From contig NZ_LRXL01000052.1 in NCBI RefSeq assembly GCF_001637325.1, positions 1-64,000 on the forward strand: 64,000 nt of DNA, read 5' to 3'. The position numbers and the translations under genes are program-made. This document shows positions 1 to 7,158 of the stretch, one piece after another (position 1 is the first letter of the stretch; each line of letters begins with the position of its first letter). Origin of the DNA: Cochleicola gelatinilyticus (GTDB lineage: Bacteria > Bacteroidota > Bacteroidia > Flavobacteriales > Flavobacteriaceae). A model generated the notes under the pieces. It saw only the letters and a list, made by a program, of their open reading frames with translations, ran no database searches and was not told where the DNA came from.

Positions 1-698
1 TTCCCTGCTCCTGTTTGAAAAACATCTGCATCCGAATTATTTCCATCCTGCTCTACATAAGACATCTGTCCTGTACCTTCTTGTTCTACACGAGCATTGT
101 GTCCCGGAGAACCGTCCGGTGCAGAATTTTGGTCGACCTTGGAAGCGTGTCCGCTACCCGATTGAAGAGATAAGGCTTCGTTATTATCATGTCCTTGAAA
201 GATCCACGATGAGTGGGTATCACCACTTTGAACAACACCTGCATAATTGTCTTCAGCATTTAAAACTCCTTGTTGAATGTAAGCGATTTGATCGTCACCC
301 GATTGTTGCATTCCTGCAGCATTTCGATCTCCACCTTGATACACATATCCTTCATTAGAAGTTCCGCTTTGACGCACATCCGCAGCATTTGCTTGTCCGC
401 TCAATCCTGTGTTTCCATTTACATCACCCGCTTGAGCCACATAGATAAGGTTGCCCTCATCGGTTCCAGCACCCCCGCCAGATTGATCGATAAATACAGA
501 AGAAGAGGTGCCTTCTTGTCGTACTAGCATGTAGTTTTCGGTACCTGATTGTGTGTTTTCAACACGATTTGCTTGTGCAGCACCACCTGTTAGGTCTGCT
601 GCCTGAGTTACGCCTGGAGCAGATGCATCACTGCTTGCTTGAGCAAAGACGAAAGACCCCACCATGAGTGCCATTGCACTTAATACTACTTTTTTCAT
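1..698 (-). CDS. Curlin-repeat protein, 3' part cut by window edge
   Basis: The reading frame is open from an ATG at 698 to the window edge: 232 codons with no stop, so the C-terminus lies outside. It begins MKKVVLSAMALMVG and ends its signal peptide near FAQA, so it is exported. The rest is made of units of roughly 10-12 residues of the form N-x-A-x-V-x-Q-x-G, as in CsgA/CsgB-type curlins, which assemble into extracellular amyloid. The first 60 or so residues closely match the next gene upstream (start at 2513), including a shared VRQEGTSSSVYIDQS stretch, so the two are a diverged tandem duplication. A terminator lies between them (740-783), so this copy probably has its own promoter. Whether it is the major or minor fibre subunit cannot be decided. 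The CsgG-type secretion genes are not in view. Confidence 0.85.
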   Translation of the reverse strand, partial: MKKVVLSAMALMVGSFVFAQASSDASAPGVTQAADLTGGAAQANRVENTQSGTENYMLVRQEGTSSSVFIDQSGGGAGTDEGNLIYVAQAGDVNGNTGLSGQANAADVRQSGTSNEGYVYQGGDRNAAGMQQSGDDQIAYIQQGVLNAEDNYAGVVQSGDTHSSWIFQGHDNNEALSLQSGSGHASKVDQNSAPDGSPGHNARVEQEGTGQMSYVEQDGNNSDADVFQTGAG

Positions 699-739
699 AA
701 AATTGAAATTTAGTTATTAATTGATTTATTTGGTATGTA

Positions 740-783
740 AAAAAAGAAAACAGGTCACCGCTAGGTAGAGGTGACCTGTTTTT
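740..783 (-). terminator. Rho-independent terminator after curlin-repeat gene
   Basis: A perfect 9-bp stem (CAGGTCACC / GGTGACCTG, 751-759 with 770-778) has a 10-base loop. A long A run at 739-750 gives a U tract on the minus strand. It ends transcription of the gene stopping at 816. The T run on the other side makes it potentially bidirectional. Confidence 0.85.
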
Positions 784-815
784 AAATTAGTTAGTTGAAT
801 ATAGTATTGGAGATC

Positions 816-2513
816 TTAACAATCTGCACATAATTCAGGTACTGTAATATTCGGAATTCCAAGATCCTGCATGTTTGGAAGATCCATTGGTAACATTGGG
901 TCAGGAATTTCGCAATCGATCGTTTCCATTAGGTTCCCCGCAGGTCCTACTTGTAGTACTTCCATTACGTTGTTCATTCCCGACTGAGTTCCTGTAAAGC
1001 TATGTCCATCACGTTGAGCAGCATATACACCATTATCACTTCCGTTTTGAGCTATTTCCATAAAGTTGGCACCTTCAAATTGCTTGGTTACCATTTCATT
1101 TCTGGATCCGCCTTGCGCAGCCAGCATACTATCTGCACCATCCTGAATACTCCATGCGCTATTGTTGTCCCCAAATTGTAAAAGTATCGCCGTAGAAGCA
1201 TCTCCGGTTTGCATTTGTAAAGCATCATTAGCACCGTCATCTGAACCATCACCTACATCGACACGAGCATTTTGAACCACCGCAGCAACGTTATCATCAC
1301 CAACTTGTATTTGCTTAGACGTGTTTGAAAGAACCGCAGCTCCATCTATAGAACCAAATTGTTGTGCTTCTGCAATGTTACCAGAACCGGTTTGATCCTG
1401 AAACGCAACGCTGTTATCAGCTTCATTTCCGGGAGTGTTTCCTGCTGAAAATCCGAGATTAATAAACACATTATTAATTTGTGGATTAAGACCTGTTGTC
1501 AATCCAATATTTCCAAAATCTCCTTGGGAGATCACAGCAACGTTGGCCTCACTACCATCAACAGAATTTGTCTGTCTTTGATGGGCGTAATTTACTTGTC
1601 CCTCTTGTATCACCGTTGCTTCGTTGGCACCAACTCCCGATTGTGCGACATCCGACTTATTAAGATTCCCAAGTTGATCAACGACAGATGCATTTTCTCT
1701 GTTGGTTTGGTTTACAAAAGATTTGTTCTGAACACCATTTTGATCTACATCAGCCGTGTTGTTAGCCGATACTAAAGCACCACCACCTGTTTGTTGTACA
1801 TCAGAATAGTTTCCGTCTCCATTTTGTAAAACATCGGCAGAAGACCCGCTTCCTGTTTGTGCTACATAAGACATTTGTCCGTCTCCGTTTTGCTCAACCC
1901 GTGCGTTGTGTCCTGCAGAGTTATCCGGATTTGCATTCTGATTGGTTAACGCCTGGTGGTTTGAACCATTCTGTAGCGTTAATGCTTCACTATTATCGTA
2001 CGTTTGCTGAATCCAACCAGAGTTATTAGTACCGTTTGTTTGTACCATTCCTGCATAGTTGTCTTCTGCATTTTCACCGGTTCCTTGACGGATATATCCA
2101 ATACTGTTATCCACACTCGAAGTTTGTGTTAATGCAGCATCGTTACCATCACCTTCCTGACGAACATATCCTTCATTTTCGAAACCTGCCTGACGCACCG
2201 TTGCATCATTGTCTTCACCACTTAAAGATTGATTGTCGTTTACATCACCACTTTGACGAACATAAACAAGATTTCCAATACCTGCGCCACCTTCGGACTG
2301 GTCGATGTACACGGAAGAGGAAGTTCCTTCTTGGCGAACAAGCATATAGTTTTCTACACCCGCCTGTAAAGTTTGTACGGCATTGCTTGGTGCCGCTGCT
2401 CCTACTGCAAAATCTGCCTCTTCTGTTTGTGGTGCTGAGGCATCTCCACTCACTTGAGCGAAAGCCAAAGAGCCTACCATTAGTGTCATTACACTTAATA
2501 CAACTTTTTTCAT
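816..2513 (-). CDS. Curlin-repeat (functional amyloid-like) protein
   Basis: A 565-residue exported protein with a signal peptide ending near LAFAQ (about residue 20). From about residue 45 to 530 it consists of imperfect Q/N-rich units, for example ATVRQAGFENEG, ADVLQNGDGNYS and SDVQQTGGG, with Q and G/N recurring about every 10-12 residues. This is half of the 22-residue curlin repeat S-x5-Q-x-G-x-G-N-x-A-x3-Q. Classical CsgA is about 150 residues, so this is several times longer. The last 25 residues leave the repeat, are Pro/Met rich and end in ELCADC, which does not look like a type IX secretion signal. A cell-surface amyloid or biofilm role is inferred from the family. It is paralogous to the truncated gene at 1-698. 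Confidence 0.85.
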   Translation of the reverse strand: MKKVVLSVMTLMVGSLAFAQVSGDASAPQTEEADFAVGAAAPSNAVQTLQAGVENYMLVRQEGTSSSVYIDQSEGGAGIGNLVYVRQSGDVNDNQSLSGEDNDATVRQAGFENEGYVRQEGDGNDAALTQTSSVDNSIGYIRQGTGENAEDNYAGMVQTNGTNNSGWIQQTYDNSEALTLQNGSNHQALTNQNANPDNSAGHNARVEQNGDGQMSYVAQTGSGSSADVLQNGDGNYSDVQQTGGGALVSANNTADVDQNGVQNKSFVNQTNRENASVVDQLGNLNKSDVAQSGVGANEATVIQEGQVNYAHQRQTNSVDGSEANVAVISQGDFGNIGLTTGLNPQINNVFINLGFSAGNTPGNEADNSVAFQDQTGSGNIAEAQQFGSIDGAAVLSNTSKQIQVGDDNVAAVVQNARVDVGDGSDDGANDALQMQTGDASTAILLQFGDNNSAWSIQDGADSMLAAQGGSRNEMVTKQFEGANFMEIAQNGSDNGVYAAQRDGHSFTGTQSGMNNVMEVLQVGPAGNLMETIDCEIPDPMLPMDLPNMQDLGIPNITVPELCADC

Positions 2514-2678
2514 GATTTAAAATTTAGTTAATAAATTGATTTATTTGGTGTTATTATAGCGTACTCCTTATATAAGAAGCAAATTAGAATTATGATTATA
2601 AAGGGAATATTTTAATGAAAGTTCTTTACTACAAACGAAAAAACTATGAGGGATAAGTTTGTTATAATAATTAGAGGG

Positions 2679-2694
2679 TGTCAATAAAATGACA
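2679..2694. promoter_or_regulatory. Inverted repeat TGTCA-N6-TGACA
   Basis: Two perfect 5-base arms (2679-2683 and 2690-2694) are separated by six bases, about 165 bases upstream of the curlin-repeat start at 2513. It has the form of a dimeric regulator site. Short inverted repeats arise by chance in AT-rich DNA, so this is tentative. Confidence 0.3.
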
Positions 2695-2804
2695 ACTCAA
2701 ATGTCTGAAAATAAAGCGAATAATTAAAATGGTAATAAGGTGCTATTTGAAGATTACGTAATAACACTTAGGAAAATTCCTACTTAAAAAGTGTATTTTA
2801 TTAC

Positions 2805-2836
2805 AATTAGGTCATCTATGGAATAAATTGGGTCAT
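2805..2836. promoter_or_regulatory. Helically phased direct repeats AATTrGGTCAT
   Basis: AATTAGGTCAT (2805-2815) and AATTGGGTCAT (2826-2836) match at 10 of 11 positions. Their starts are 21 bases apart, two helical turns, so both face the same side of the DNA. This is the layout used by direct-repeat-binding activators such as LytTR or OmpR-type response regulators. It lies about 300 bases upstream of the curlin-repeat gene. The function is inferred. Confidence 0.35.
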
Positions 2837-3055
2837 TGATCGATAAAACAGAAATGTTAAAAAAATGTTAAATTTAATTTATTTGTTGTAACATATTTTG
2901 TAGGAAGATACTATTTAACTTTTTACTAATTAATTTTAGAAAGAGTTAAATGCTATAGTTATAGTGACTTTGTAGATGTAGTATACGTATGTAGAATTAA
3001 GTATAAAGGTAGGAATTCGTTGTTATGCTTAAAGAAATTAAATTGTTAATTAAAT

Positions 3056-3090
3056 ACAAAAATGCCTTGTAAACTTACAAGGCATTTTAA
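3056..3090 (-). terminator. Terminator of SCRE lipoprotein gene
   Basis: An inverted repeat AATGCCTTGTAA / TTACAAGGCATT (3061-3072 with 3075-3086) has a tight loop and A residues at 3058-3062 that give a U tract on the minus strand. It lies 24 bases after the lipoprotein stop and probably ends the transcript that starts at the radical SAM gene. Confidence 0.8.
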
Positions 3091-3113
3091 TACGTGTACA
3101 GAAATCTGTGGGT

Positions 3114-3350
3114 TTAGTGATCGTCGTTACCTTCAATCTCATCTTCAACTTCTTCAGCTGCATTTTCTATAGCATCTCCAGTCTCTTCAACAGCTTCTTC
3201 AATAGCATCACCTGCCGCTTCTAAATTGTTTTCGGTGTCTTCGGCTGCAGCCTCTAGAGCATCTTCAGTTTTTTCTTCGGTAGTTTCTCTACATGAGGTG
3301 ATCGATACAAGTAAACTTAATGCAGCGAATGTTACAAATAATTTTTTCAT
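3114..3350 (-). CDS. Small acidic lipoprotein of the 'SCRE' family
   Basis: A 78-residue protein: MKK start, hydrophobic segment and lipobox ITSC with the lipidated Cys near residue 20, followed by RETTEEKTED. The mature part is almost entirely Glu, Asp and Ala in amphipathic units (AAGDAIEEAVEETG) that should form a negatively charged helix. It has three relatives in this window (6376-6612, 6640-6861, 6894-7121), all with SCRE right after the signal. It follows the TIGR03915 gene by only 45 bases, no promoter is visible in the gap, and a terminator follows it, so it may be the last gene of the radical SAM operon. Function unknown. Membrane anchoring by lipidation is the only firm prediction. 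Confidence 0.8.
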   Translation of the reverse strand: MKKLFVTFAALSLLVSITSCRETTEEKTEDALEAAAEDTENNLEAAGDAIEEAVEETGDAIENAAEEVEDEIEGNDDH

Positions 3351-3395
3351 GGTTGATGGTTTAAATTTTTAAAAAAGTAAAAATAGGATTTTTTT

Positions 3396-4166
3396 TTAGG
3401 TCGATTGCTTTTCGCTTAAATATTTCCAATACCGCTTCGGAACGTGTTGTATGTGCAGTTTCATATTTTTTCGAGAAACAATATTTGTACTTTTAAAATA
3501 ATTCTTCCAAAGCTCTTGAAATTGAATTTCTTCCGAAGTAAAAATAGCATTTGAAGTAGTTGCATTTAAGATGGATGGTGGTAAATCTATTGTAATTGTT
3601 TCTACTGTATTTAAATTGTAAAAAAGGCCATAATCTCTTTTCGTATCATAGATAATCCATTTTTGATCGGCATATCGTTTTTTAAAATGTGATGCATTTA
3701 AGGGGAGTGTGTTAAAATCTGGTGCTACTATTGCAAAATAAATCCCATCTTTTGTTTGTTTAAAGCGTACAAACGCATCCATACGATGTTTTTCACGATC
3801 TACTTTCTTAGCAATTTTGCTTACCTCTAAAACTTTAGGGTCTGAAAAATCTGAATCGATCTTCCCCTTTTCTGTAAAGGCACGATGTAAATAATGTAAT
3901 AAAAGACTTTCTGTTAAAGGGGACTCACTTAAAAACACTTTATATATGTTTTGCCTTCCTTGAGTTGAACAGTTTTTTTTTATCCCTTTCCATACGCGAG
4001 CTGCTTTTCTAGAATTGGTGTTGATAGTTTCAATCGTGTCGAAAAATGTTTCCGAAGTAATTGCTTGCTTCTGAAGGGGTACTCCCATTAATTTACGGTC
4101 ATAAATTTCATAAACACCACTTAAAAATCCATCGAAAGAACCATCGTATGCTAAAATTGTGTTCAT
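3396..4166 (-). CDS. TIGR03915 family putative DNA repair protein (DUF4130)
   Basis: A 256-residue protein recognised as the DUF4130 / TIGR03915 family from its start (MNTILAYDGSFDGFLSGVYE), the central CSTQGRQNIYKVFLSES region and the C-terminal HIQHVPKRYWKYL. The family is almost always encoded next to the radical SAM protein of TIGR03916 and, in some lineages, is linked to a uracil-DNA-glycosylase-like domain, hence the repair label. The biochemical activity is not known to me. Its ATG overlaps the stop of the radical SAM gene by four bases (ATGA), so the two are translationally coupled and probably act together. There is no signal peptide, so it should be cytoplasmic. Confidence 0.88.
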   Translation of the reverse strand: MNTILAYDGSFDGFLSGVYEIYDRKLMGVPLQKQAITSETFFDTIETINTNSRKAARVWKGIKKNCSTQGRQNIYKVFLSESPLTESLLLHYLHRAFTEKGKIDSDFSDPKVLEVSKIAKKVDREKHRMDAFVRFKQTKDGIYFAIVAPDFNTLPLNASHFKKRYADQKWIIYDTKRDYGLFYNLNTVETITIDLPPSILNATTSNAIFTSEEIQFQELWKNYFKSTNIVSRKNMKLHIQHVPKRYWKYLSEKQST

Positions 4167-5446
4167 ACTGAAAGTTTTGAAGTAGCATCAAATAAATTTA
4201 ATTGATTGTTAAAGGTTTTTCTAAATTTACTGTTCGATTCTTGTAAAATTAGCCCTTTTATTTGTGCAGCAGTTCGGTCTTTAGTTTCGAATACACGTGA
4301 ATCGCATACCATAAAGTACTTAGCACGGTTCATGGCAATGCCAATTAATTTTAAATGCTCCCAATTAAGTTTTCTAAATCGTCTTGCTTGAAGAATCTTT
4401 CCAACCGATTTCATTCCTAGTCCAGGGATTCTTGCCAACATGCGTTTTTCGGCGGTATTAATATTTATTGGAAATTGATCTAAATTACGCAATGCCCAAC
4501 TTAATTTTGGGTCGATATCACTGTCTAAATTAGGATGATCTTTGTTTAATAATTCCCGAATATCGAAACCGTAAAATCGAAGTAGCCAATCGGTTTGATA
4601 CAATCTATTTTCTCTTAAAATGGGGACTTCGGTGCCTATAGAAGGAAGGCGTTGGTCGTAGCTAATTGGAATGTACCCCGAATAATACACTCGTTTTAAA
4701 TTAAACTTTTTATAAAAATAAGCTGAGGTGTACATAATTTCAGCATCGGTCTCTCCGCTGGCACCCACAATCATTTGAGTGCTTTGTCCTGCAGGCGCGT
4801 AGAGTGGAGTGCTTTTTATTAGTTTTTTCTCATTTTTATATTGTATAATTTCATTGGTAACTTTTTGCATCGGTTTTATAAAATCACTTCGATGTTTTTC
4901 TGGCGCTAAAAGCTTGAGTCCTTTTTCTGAAGGAATTTCAATATTCACACTTAATCGATCTGAATATAAACCTGCTTCGCGCATTAATTCATCACTAGCG
5001 CCGGGAATAGATTTTAAATGTATGTACCCATTAAAATTCTCTTCTTCCCTCAATTTTTTAGCTACAGCAATTAAGCGTTCCATTGTGTAATCGGCATTTT
5101 TAAAAATTCCACTACTCAAAAAAAGTCCTTCAATATAGTTTCTTCGGTAAAAGTTAATGGTAAGATCTACCACCTCTTGAACTTTAAAGGCTGCTCTTTT
5201 TATGTCGTTACTTTTTCGTGTGACACAATATGCACAGTCGAAAATACAATGATTGGTAAGTAAAATTTTTAATAAAGAAACACATCTTCCGTCTTCGGTA
5301 TAGGAATGACAAATGCCCATGCCACTACTATCACCTAAGCCTTTATTCTTATTGGTTCGTTTGCTTCCACTCGATGAGCATGAAACATCGTATTTAGCGG
5401 CATCTGCTAAGATGTTTAGTTTTTCTTTAATGCGTTCAAAATTCAT
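4163..5446 (-). CDS. Putative DNA modification/repair radical SAM protein (TIGR03916)
   Basis: A 427-residue protein with the radical SAM cluster motif C67-x3-C71-x2-C74 (HCIFDCAYC) for a 4Fe-4S cluster that cleaves S-adenosylmethionine. Additional cysteines at 23, 46 and 55 precede it. Near residues 325-350 a helix-hairpin-helix element (IPGLGMKSVGKIL) suggests DNA contact. This combination is the TIGR03916 family. The substrate is unknown. It is the first gene of a minus-strand operon with TIGR03915, and it diverges from an S24-type repressor gene. Boxes resembling operators fill the gap, so induction on DNA damage is a reasonable inference. Confidence 0.9.
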   Translation of the reverse strand: MNFERIKEKLNILADAAKYDVSCSSSGSKRTNKNKGLGDSSGMGICHSYTEDGRCVSLLKILLTNHCIFDCAYCVTRKSNDIKRAAFKVQEVVDLTINFYRRNYIEGLFLSSGIFKNADYTMERLIAVAKKLREEENFNGYIHLKSIPGASDELMREAGLYSDRLSVNIEIPSEKGLKLLAPEKHRSDFIKPMQKVTNEIIQYKNEKKLIKSTPLYAPAGQSTQMIVGASGETDAEIMYTSAYFYKKFNLKRVYYSGYIPISYDQRLPSIGTEVPILRENRLYQTDWLLRFYGFDIRELLNKDHPNLDSDIDPKLSWALRNLDQFPININTAEKRMLARIPGLGMKSVGKILQARRFRKLNWEHLKLIGIAMNRAKYFMVCDSRVFETKDRTAAQIKGLILQESNSKFRKTFNNQLNLFDATSKLSV

Positions 5447-5462
5447 ACGCTTAATTTTATTT

Positions 5463-5533
5463 GGAAATAAGACAAAAATATGGAAATATTCCTATATACT
5501 GGATTTATTCCTTTAATAATTTGGATTAATTCC
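5463..5533. promoter_or_regulatory. Array of three GGAnnnATTCC operator-like boxes plus one half-box
   Basis: The 92-base gap between the divergent radical SAM and S24 genes holds GGAAATATTCC (5482-5492), GGATTTATTCC (5501-5511) and GGATTAATTCC (5523-5533). A degenerate half-copy, GGAAATAAGAC, lies at 5463-5473. Starts are 19, 19 and 22 bases apart, about two helical turns each. Each full box has inverted GGA/TCC arms. The third overlaps the -33 element of the S24 promoter and the first abuts the -7 box of the radical SAM promoter. Binding by the S24 protein itself is inferred from position. Confidence 0.7.
5473..5480 (-). promoter_or_regulatory. -7 box of the radical SAM operon promoter
   Basis: On the minus strand this reads TATTTTTG, a match to the Bacteroidota -7 consensus TAnnTTTG, 27 bases before the ATG at 5446. 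No good -33 TTTG is seen. That region is occupied by the operator-like boxes at 5482-5511. Confidence 0.5.
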
Positions 5534-5550
5534 ATAAAATGCTATATTTG
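5520..5550 (+). promoter_or_regulatory. Flavobacterial promoter of the S24 regulator gene
   Basis: TTTG (5520-5523) and TATATTTG (5543-5550) are separated by 19 bases and match both the -33 and -7 Bacteroidota elements. The -7 box covers the ATG at 5539, so that ATG cannot serve in this transcript. The ATG at 5554 is then the likely start, on a nearly leaderless mRNA. Confidence 0.65.
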
Positions 5551-5553
5551 AAT

Positions 5554-6324
5554 ATGGAAACACAATTATCTATTGAAGCGAGAAGATTTAAAAAGGTGCG
5601 AGAAGAACAACATTTTACGCAGCAAGCTTTCGCTGAATTGCTCGAAATTGGTGCTACCACAGCAGATATCGAACGAGGTAAAACAAAAATTTCTGGAAAG
5701 GTAGTGATGGAGTTGTTGCAGCGTTTTAATATTAATCCGTTGTGGTTGTTTGGAAAAAGTTTTACGCAATATATAGATATTAATGGGGGAGATGTAAGTC
5801 CGAAAGTAATTACGCTAGATGCTCAAGAAAAAGAAACTATATTATTAGTTAATCAAAAAGCCGCCGCGGGGTACCCTCATAATATACAAGATACAGAATG
5901 GTATGAAACACTTCCAGCATTTAATATTCCGTTGCCAGAATATCGAAATGCTACATATCGTGGGTTTCAAGTTGAGGGAGATAGCATGTTGCCAAATATC
6001 CGCCCTAATGAGTGGGTCTTAGGGAAAGCGGTGCCAAGTGTTTCAGAAGCGAGTGACAGTAGAATTTACATCGTTGTATTAAAAGATTCGGTATTAGTTA
6101 AAAAACTTCAGAAGGTTTTAAATGCTCCCGACAAAGTACGTCTTATTTCTTTAAATGAAAGTTATATACCTATCGATGTTTCCGTAAAGGATATTCAAGA
6201 ATTGTGGATGGTAAACAGTAAGCTTACCTTTGGCATCGATGAGCCAAACGACAGTTCTTTACTTCGCCAACTCCAACAATCTATGCAAGAATTAAAAGGA
6301 CAAATACAAGACTTAAATACATAA
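5554..6324 (+). CDS. LexA/CI-like S24 family transcriptional regulator
   Basis: A 256-residue protein. Residues 5-60 form an XRE-type helix-turn-helix (TQQAFAELLEIGATTADIERGK). The C-terminal half is an S24 self-cleavage domain with an Ala105-Gly106 cleavage site (AAAGY), nucleophile Ser144 in VEGDSMLP and a Lys near 183 (VLVKKL) as general base. All parts needed for RecA-stimulated autocleavage are therefore present. The last 25 residues may form a short coiled coil. The ATG at 5554 was chosen over 5539 because the latter lies inside the -7 box. Divergence from a DNA repair operon suggests a damage-responsive repressor. No phage genes are nearby, so a prophage CI is unlikely. Confidence 0.9.
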   Translation: METQLSIEARRFKKVREEQHFTQQAFAELLEIGATTADIERGKTKISGKVVMELLQRFNINPLWLFGKSFTQYIDINGGDVSPKVITLDAQEKETILLVNQKAAAGYPHNIQDTEWYETLPAFNIPLPEYRNATYRGFQVEGDSMLPNIRPNEWVLGKAVPSVSEASDSRIYIVVLKDSVLVKKLQKVLNAPDKVRLISLNESYIPIDVSVKDIQELWMVNSKLTFGIDEPNDSSLLRQLQQSMQELKGQIQDLNT

Positions 6325-6356
6325 AAAAACGGCCCTTTTTCAAGAGCCGTTCTGTT
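6325..6356. terminator. Bidirectional terminator between convergent genes
   Basis: The stem AACGGC/GCCGTT (6328-6333 with 6346-6351) is extended by CTT/AAG after one mismatch. A run of seven A residues at 6323-6329 gives a strong U tract for the minus strand, and the plus-strand tail is weaker. It serves the S24 gene and the lipoprotein gene ending at 6376. Confidence 0.75.
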
Positions 6357-6375
6357 TATATCTAAAAACTAAATA

Positions 6376-6612
6376 CTAGTTATTATCATCCGTTTTGATT
6401 TTGGTATTACCCTCATCATCGGTTTTAATTTTAACCTCTTTATTTTCAGTTTCCATTTTCACTTTCTGTCCGTCATCACTTACATCGATTTCGGCTCCGT
6501 CTTCTTTCATTTCTTCAATTAACTGTTCACTCTCTGTCTTTTGCTCTCTGCAAGAAGTGAATGAAACACTTAAAAATAAAGCTGAAAGAGTTATTAAAGC
6601 TACTTTTTTCAT
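6376..6612 (-). CDS. Small acidic lipoprotein of the 'SCRE' family
   Basis: A 78-residue protein with signal MKKVALITLSALFLSVS and lipobox FTSC followed by REQKTESEQ. The mature part is rich in Asp, Glu and Lys and ends with two copies of a KIKTDD motif (EVKIKTDDEGNTKIKTDDNN), unlike the Ala/Glu helical tails of its relatives. It is last in a run of three such genes on the minus strand with gaps of 27 and 32 bases, so probably one operon from 7121 downward, ended by the hairpin at 6325-6356. Function unknown. Confidence 0.78.
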   Translation of the reverse strand: MKKVALITLSALFLSVSFTSCREQKTESEQLIEEMKEDGAEIDVSDDGQKVKMETENKEVKIKTDDEGNTKIKTDDNN

Positions 6613-6639
6613 ATTAAATTGGTTTTGGTTGTTTGTTGT

Positions 6640-6861
6640 TTAGTTGTCGTCTGTACCACCAGTACCAGTGTTTTCTTGAATTTCGTCAACACCTTCTTCG
6701 ATAGCATCACCTGCATCGTCGATAGCATCTTCAACGTCGTCTGCTACATCATCTGCATCATCAACATTAATTTCTACTTTATCTTCTTTTGTCTCTCTGC
6801 ATGAAGTGAACGAAACACTTATTGCTGCTACTAATGCTAGGCTTAAAAATACTTTTTTCAT
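6640..6861 (-). CDS. Small acidic lipoprotein of the 'SCRE' family
   Basis: A 73-residue protein with signal MKKVFLSLALVAAISVS and lipobox FTSC followed by RETKEDK. The mature part is strongly acidic (DDADDVADDVEDAIDDAGDA), then EEGVDEIQEN and a Gly/Thr tail. The DAIxxAGDAIEE pattern is close to that of the member at 3114-3350, which points to recent duplication. Middle gene of the three-gene run. Function unknown. Confidence 0.78.
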   Translation of the reverse strand: MKKVFLSLALVAAISVSFTSCRETKEDKVEINVDDADDVADDVEDAIDDAGDAIEEGVDEIQENTGTGGTDDN

Positions 6862-6893
6862 AATGGTTTGTGTTTAATTATTAGTTATAAAAT

Positions 6894-7121
6894 TTAATCG
6901 TCATTTCCAATTTTATCGATCTCTTCATTTACCTCTTCATTTACTTCCTTGTCGATCTCTTTAGCAGTTCTTTCAAGAATTCCGTCATCTGCAGCATCAT
7001 CGGTTTCAACCTCGACTTCAACTTCACGAATTACTTCTTTAGTTTCTGTTTTTGTCTCTCTGCAAGAAGTAGTTAAAAAGGTAGCTCCTACTAATGCAAT
7101 TGCAATTGCAATTTTTTTCAT
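6894..7121 (-). CDS. Small acidic lipoprotein of the 'SCRE' family
   Basis: A 75-residue protein with a signal peptide, lipobox TTSC and the family RETKTETKE sequence. The mature part alternates Glu and Val (VIREVEVEVET) and then has acidic repeats (EVNEEVNEEIDKI). First gene of the three-gene run, with a TAnnTTTG box 30 bases upstream. Function unknown. A charged, surface-anchored spacer or ion-binding role would be a guess. Confidence 0.78.
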   Translation of the reverse strand: MKKIAIAIALVGATFLTTSCRETKTETKEVIREVEVEVETDDAADDGILERTAKEIDKEVNEEVNEEIDKIGNDD

Positions 7122-7150
7122 AATTATTAGATTGTGTTAAATTGTTGATC

Positions 7151-7158
7151 CAAAACTA
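7151..7158 (-). promoter_or_regulatory. -7 box for the three-lipoprotein operon
   Basis: On the minus strand it reads TAGTTTTG, matching TAnnTTTG, 30 bases before the ATG at 7121. No convincing -33 TTTG was found. Confidence 0.45.

Larger units (their letters stand above)
2514..3113. other. 600-base gene-free region upstream of curlin-repeat gene
   Basis: No convincing coding frame was found on either strand, and the sequence is very AT-rich. It holds the 5' control region of the curlin-repeat gene, an inverted repeat (2679-2694), a pair of direct repeats (2805-2836) and, at the far end, the terminator of the lipoprotein gene (3056-3090). No clear TAnnTTTG box facing the curlin gene was found. 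A long leader or a small RNA could sit here but nothing in the sequence shows one. Confidence 0.6.

Noticed and set aside
119-527. Two plus-strand open frames
   Set aside because: They lie opposite the curlin-repeat gene and their composition (His- and Leu-rich) reflects the antisense of Gln/Asn repeats. No start signal.
751-778. Possible CRISPR or repeat unit
   Set aside because: Single hairpin with U tract, which is a terminator. No spaced repeats in the window.
2036-2515. Plus-strand open frame of 159 codons
   Set aside because: Antisense shadow of the curlin-repeat gene, with no family resemblance.
5539-5556. Earlier ATG for the S24 regulator
   Set aside because: It lies within the -7 box TATATTTG, so it would not be on the mRNA. 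The ATG at 5554 fits the domain start.
5539-6324. S24 regulator as prophage CI repressor
   Set aside because: No phage, integrase or attachment site nearby. Its neighbours are repair and lipoprotein genes.
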